64,000 nucleotides of DNA. It comes from Dreissena polymorpha (taxonomy: Eukaryota > Mollusca > Bivalvia > Myida > Dreissenidae). This document shows, in pieces, positions 62,617 to 64,000 of the stretch (position 1 is its first letter; every line of letters starts with the position of its first letter). Where the stretch lies: assembly GCF_020536995.1 (NCBI RefSeq), contig NC_068357.1, forward strand, positions 56,001,640-56,065,639, in the 5' to 3' direction. The translations under genes were made by a program, and so were the position numbers. The notes beneath the pieces were generated by a model. It did not search any database. It had not been told where the DNA came from and saw only the letters and a program-made list of their open reading frames with translations.

Positions 62617-63640
62617 CTAAAAAAAACAACAAGACATATTAATTATGCATCTTTTGACAATTTAAAAACATGAAAATTATAAAGCGTTGCAACGCGAAAC
62701 AATTAAATAATTTAAAGATTCACATGTTAGCTTTATATTTTGTCATACTAAAAGGATTGCTTATAGAAAGTATAAAATACACCACTCATTGTATGAGCAC
62801 GGATGCCCGAGTGGTCTGCGATAGACTTATACTTCAGGGGTCAGTGGTTCAAGCTTTTTAGATGGATCCAATGTTTAAATTCATATAAACTGCATCAATA
62901 TAAAGCATTTAATGACAAAATTCAATACTGGCCAAAATCTGTGAAAAGGTCCCTGGCTTAAATCGTAGTTGCAATAATATCAACTCCCAGCTTTTGAGCA
63001 GCGAGTATGTACGTATCAAAGCTCAAATAATTCAGGAACAAGTTGAAGATGGAAGGCACTATTCAAAAATAAATTTAAATCAGTAAAGACAATTCTTAAT
63101 AACTGTGTAAAAAAGGGTGTACACAAACAAGCTGCAGTTTATATGCATATCCTTTGGCTATATAATAAAACTTATTTACTTTAAGCACCATTTTCTTCTA
63201 TATTATGTAATGTTCTGAATTTTACAAACACCAGGTATATTGTCACCGACAACATGTGTTGCCGTTTTTAATTGGTCCATATTTCATAACAAATAATCTG
63301 ATTGGTAAATACGATATAGGAAGTGGGCCGCAATCTAAAGGTAAAAAATTTGAAGGTAAAATTTTATTTTTTGAATCTTCCTAAAATCGTTAATGTCATG
63401 TCATTCCTAGTAAATATTTATAAAATAAAGGTATCTGTTATCATTTTACTTTTAATATCTACATGACTGAATTGTTCGTTTGGAGTTAATTTGAAGTAAA
63501 TTAAATTGAATATGTAATTCGGATCATGACATTTCGGATACATAAATATATTTTTACATATGTACAGTGCCGAATGATATTGCCATGACAAGCAGCATTT
63601 TTTGTGTCTTACATATTATATGCTACAGGATATAGAGGAT
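62617..63640. other. Upstream intron of the SRD5A-like gene
   Basis: AT-rich. The missing first exon of the SRD5A-like gene should lie here or beyond. I could not identify it with confidence. A tRNA-like fragment is at 62796-62866. Confidence 0.35.
62796..62866 (+). repeat. tRNA-Ser/Leu-like fragment
   Basis: GAGCACGGATGCCCGAGTGG resembles the 5' half and A-box of a class II tRNA, and GGGGTCAGTGGTTCAAGC resembles a B-box. Arms are degenerate and the 3' side does not close the acceptor, so it is a tRNA pseudogene or SINE head. Confidence 0.45.
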
Positions 63641-63784
63641 ATTTGTTCATGTCAGTGTAAGATCATTTGTTATTTCACTCTTGATCGTAGAAAATATATT
63701 TTCATGAGTGGCATTTATAAAAATATTCTTTTTCTATGATCAAGAATAAAATAACAAATGATCTTACACTGAAATGAACAAATT
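63641..63784. mobile_element. 144 bp foldback element
   Basis: The left arm ATTTGTTCATGTCAGTGTAA plus GATCATTTGTTATTT and the right arm form an imperfect inverted repeat of about 60 bp around a short spacer. Probably a small foldback transposon. The 66-residue minus-strand frame here crosses it and is not credible. Confidence 0.7.
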
Positions 63785-63904
63785 TTCCGTTTCTTTGATG
63801 CCCCTTTTTCAAGAAAATAATTAACATCTGTTTCCCTTTCGCTGAAAAGTTACCCTTTCTCTGAGTTTCTCCTGTGGCGTGCCTCAATACATTTAAAAAC
63901 ACAA

Positions 63905-63975
63905 AATGACGTCATTAGTGTGACAAAATGACGTCATTATACCAGCGAAATTCTCCAGTCAAACTCTTTTATAAT
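63905..63975 (-). promoter_or_regulatory. Paired CRE sites and TATA-like box
   Basis: Two copies of AATGACGTCATT lie about 22 bp apart (63906-63938). On the minus strand a TATAAAAGAG motif (63965-63974) lies upstream of them. This could be the promoter of the SRD5A-like gene, but the CREs would then sit around the start site. Consensus matches only. Confidence 0.3.
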
Positions 63976-64000
63976 GTAAATAAACGGCGAAAAAGCATAA

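Overview
The window looks like nuclear DNA from a bivalve mollusc. It is AT-rich, gene-poor and packed with dispersed and tandem repeats, and its genes have GT-AG introns. A roughly 250 bp inverted-repeat element (ends like GTGCGTAAAGTGTCGTCC, core like GTGCAGTCCGCACAGGCTAA) recurs more than ten times. From memory, unchecked, this family is very common in Dreissena (zebra/quagga mussel), so that is my best guess at the genus. Identities quoted below are by eye.

Layout. 1-28.5 kb is an old tandem segmental duplication with no recognisable host gene. Unit 1 (about 797-18496) carries an 11.8 kb satellite of 47 bp monomers (about 250 copies). Unit 2 (about 18497-28460) has only 1-3 partial monomers at the matching place, sitting inside an otherwise recognisable copy of the 250 bp element, so the satellite seems to have grown in place from one transposon copy. 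A 1.5 kb TIR transposon (4874-6396) is inserted in the first satellite monomer. Unit 2 has an extra 4.46 kb block.

28.9-41.1 kb is a DNA transposon-like element with TGT...ACA ends, palindromic terminal subrepeats and a 6 bp target duplication. It has two overlapping genes: a DD35E retroviral-type integrase (37163-38371) and a protein with an OTU cysteine-protease domain, a long SGDNGD hexapeptide repeat and an F-box-like C-terminus (38364-39836). Its right part plus 5.7 kb of flank is tandemly duplicated (30313-36936 and 36937-46785) at near-identity. The first copy is incomplete, so this is either a very recent duplication or an assembly artefact. The duplicated flank is made of minisatellites, a ~170 bp mollusc-type repeat and a short GC-rich island.

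48.4-62.6 kb (minus strand) is a host gene for a steroid 5-alpha-reductase (SRD5A family). I can place seven coding exons; the first, with the start codon, is not found. Nested antisense in its 9.4 kb second placed intron is a six-exon gene (54875-58287, plus strand) with a complete DDE transposase domain and a C-terminal SWIM zinc finger, encoding 703 residues with every splice junction in phase.

A theme of the window is that several minisatellites (47 bp, 35 bp, 26 bp) each match part of a dispersed element found elsewhere in the window, as if transposon fragments repeatedly seed tandem arrays here.
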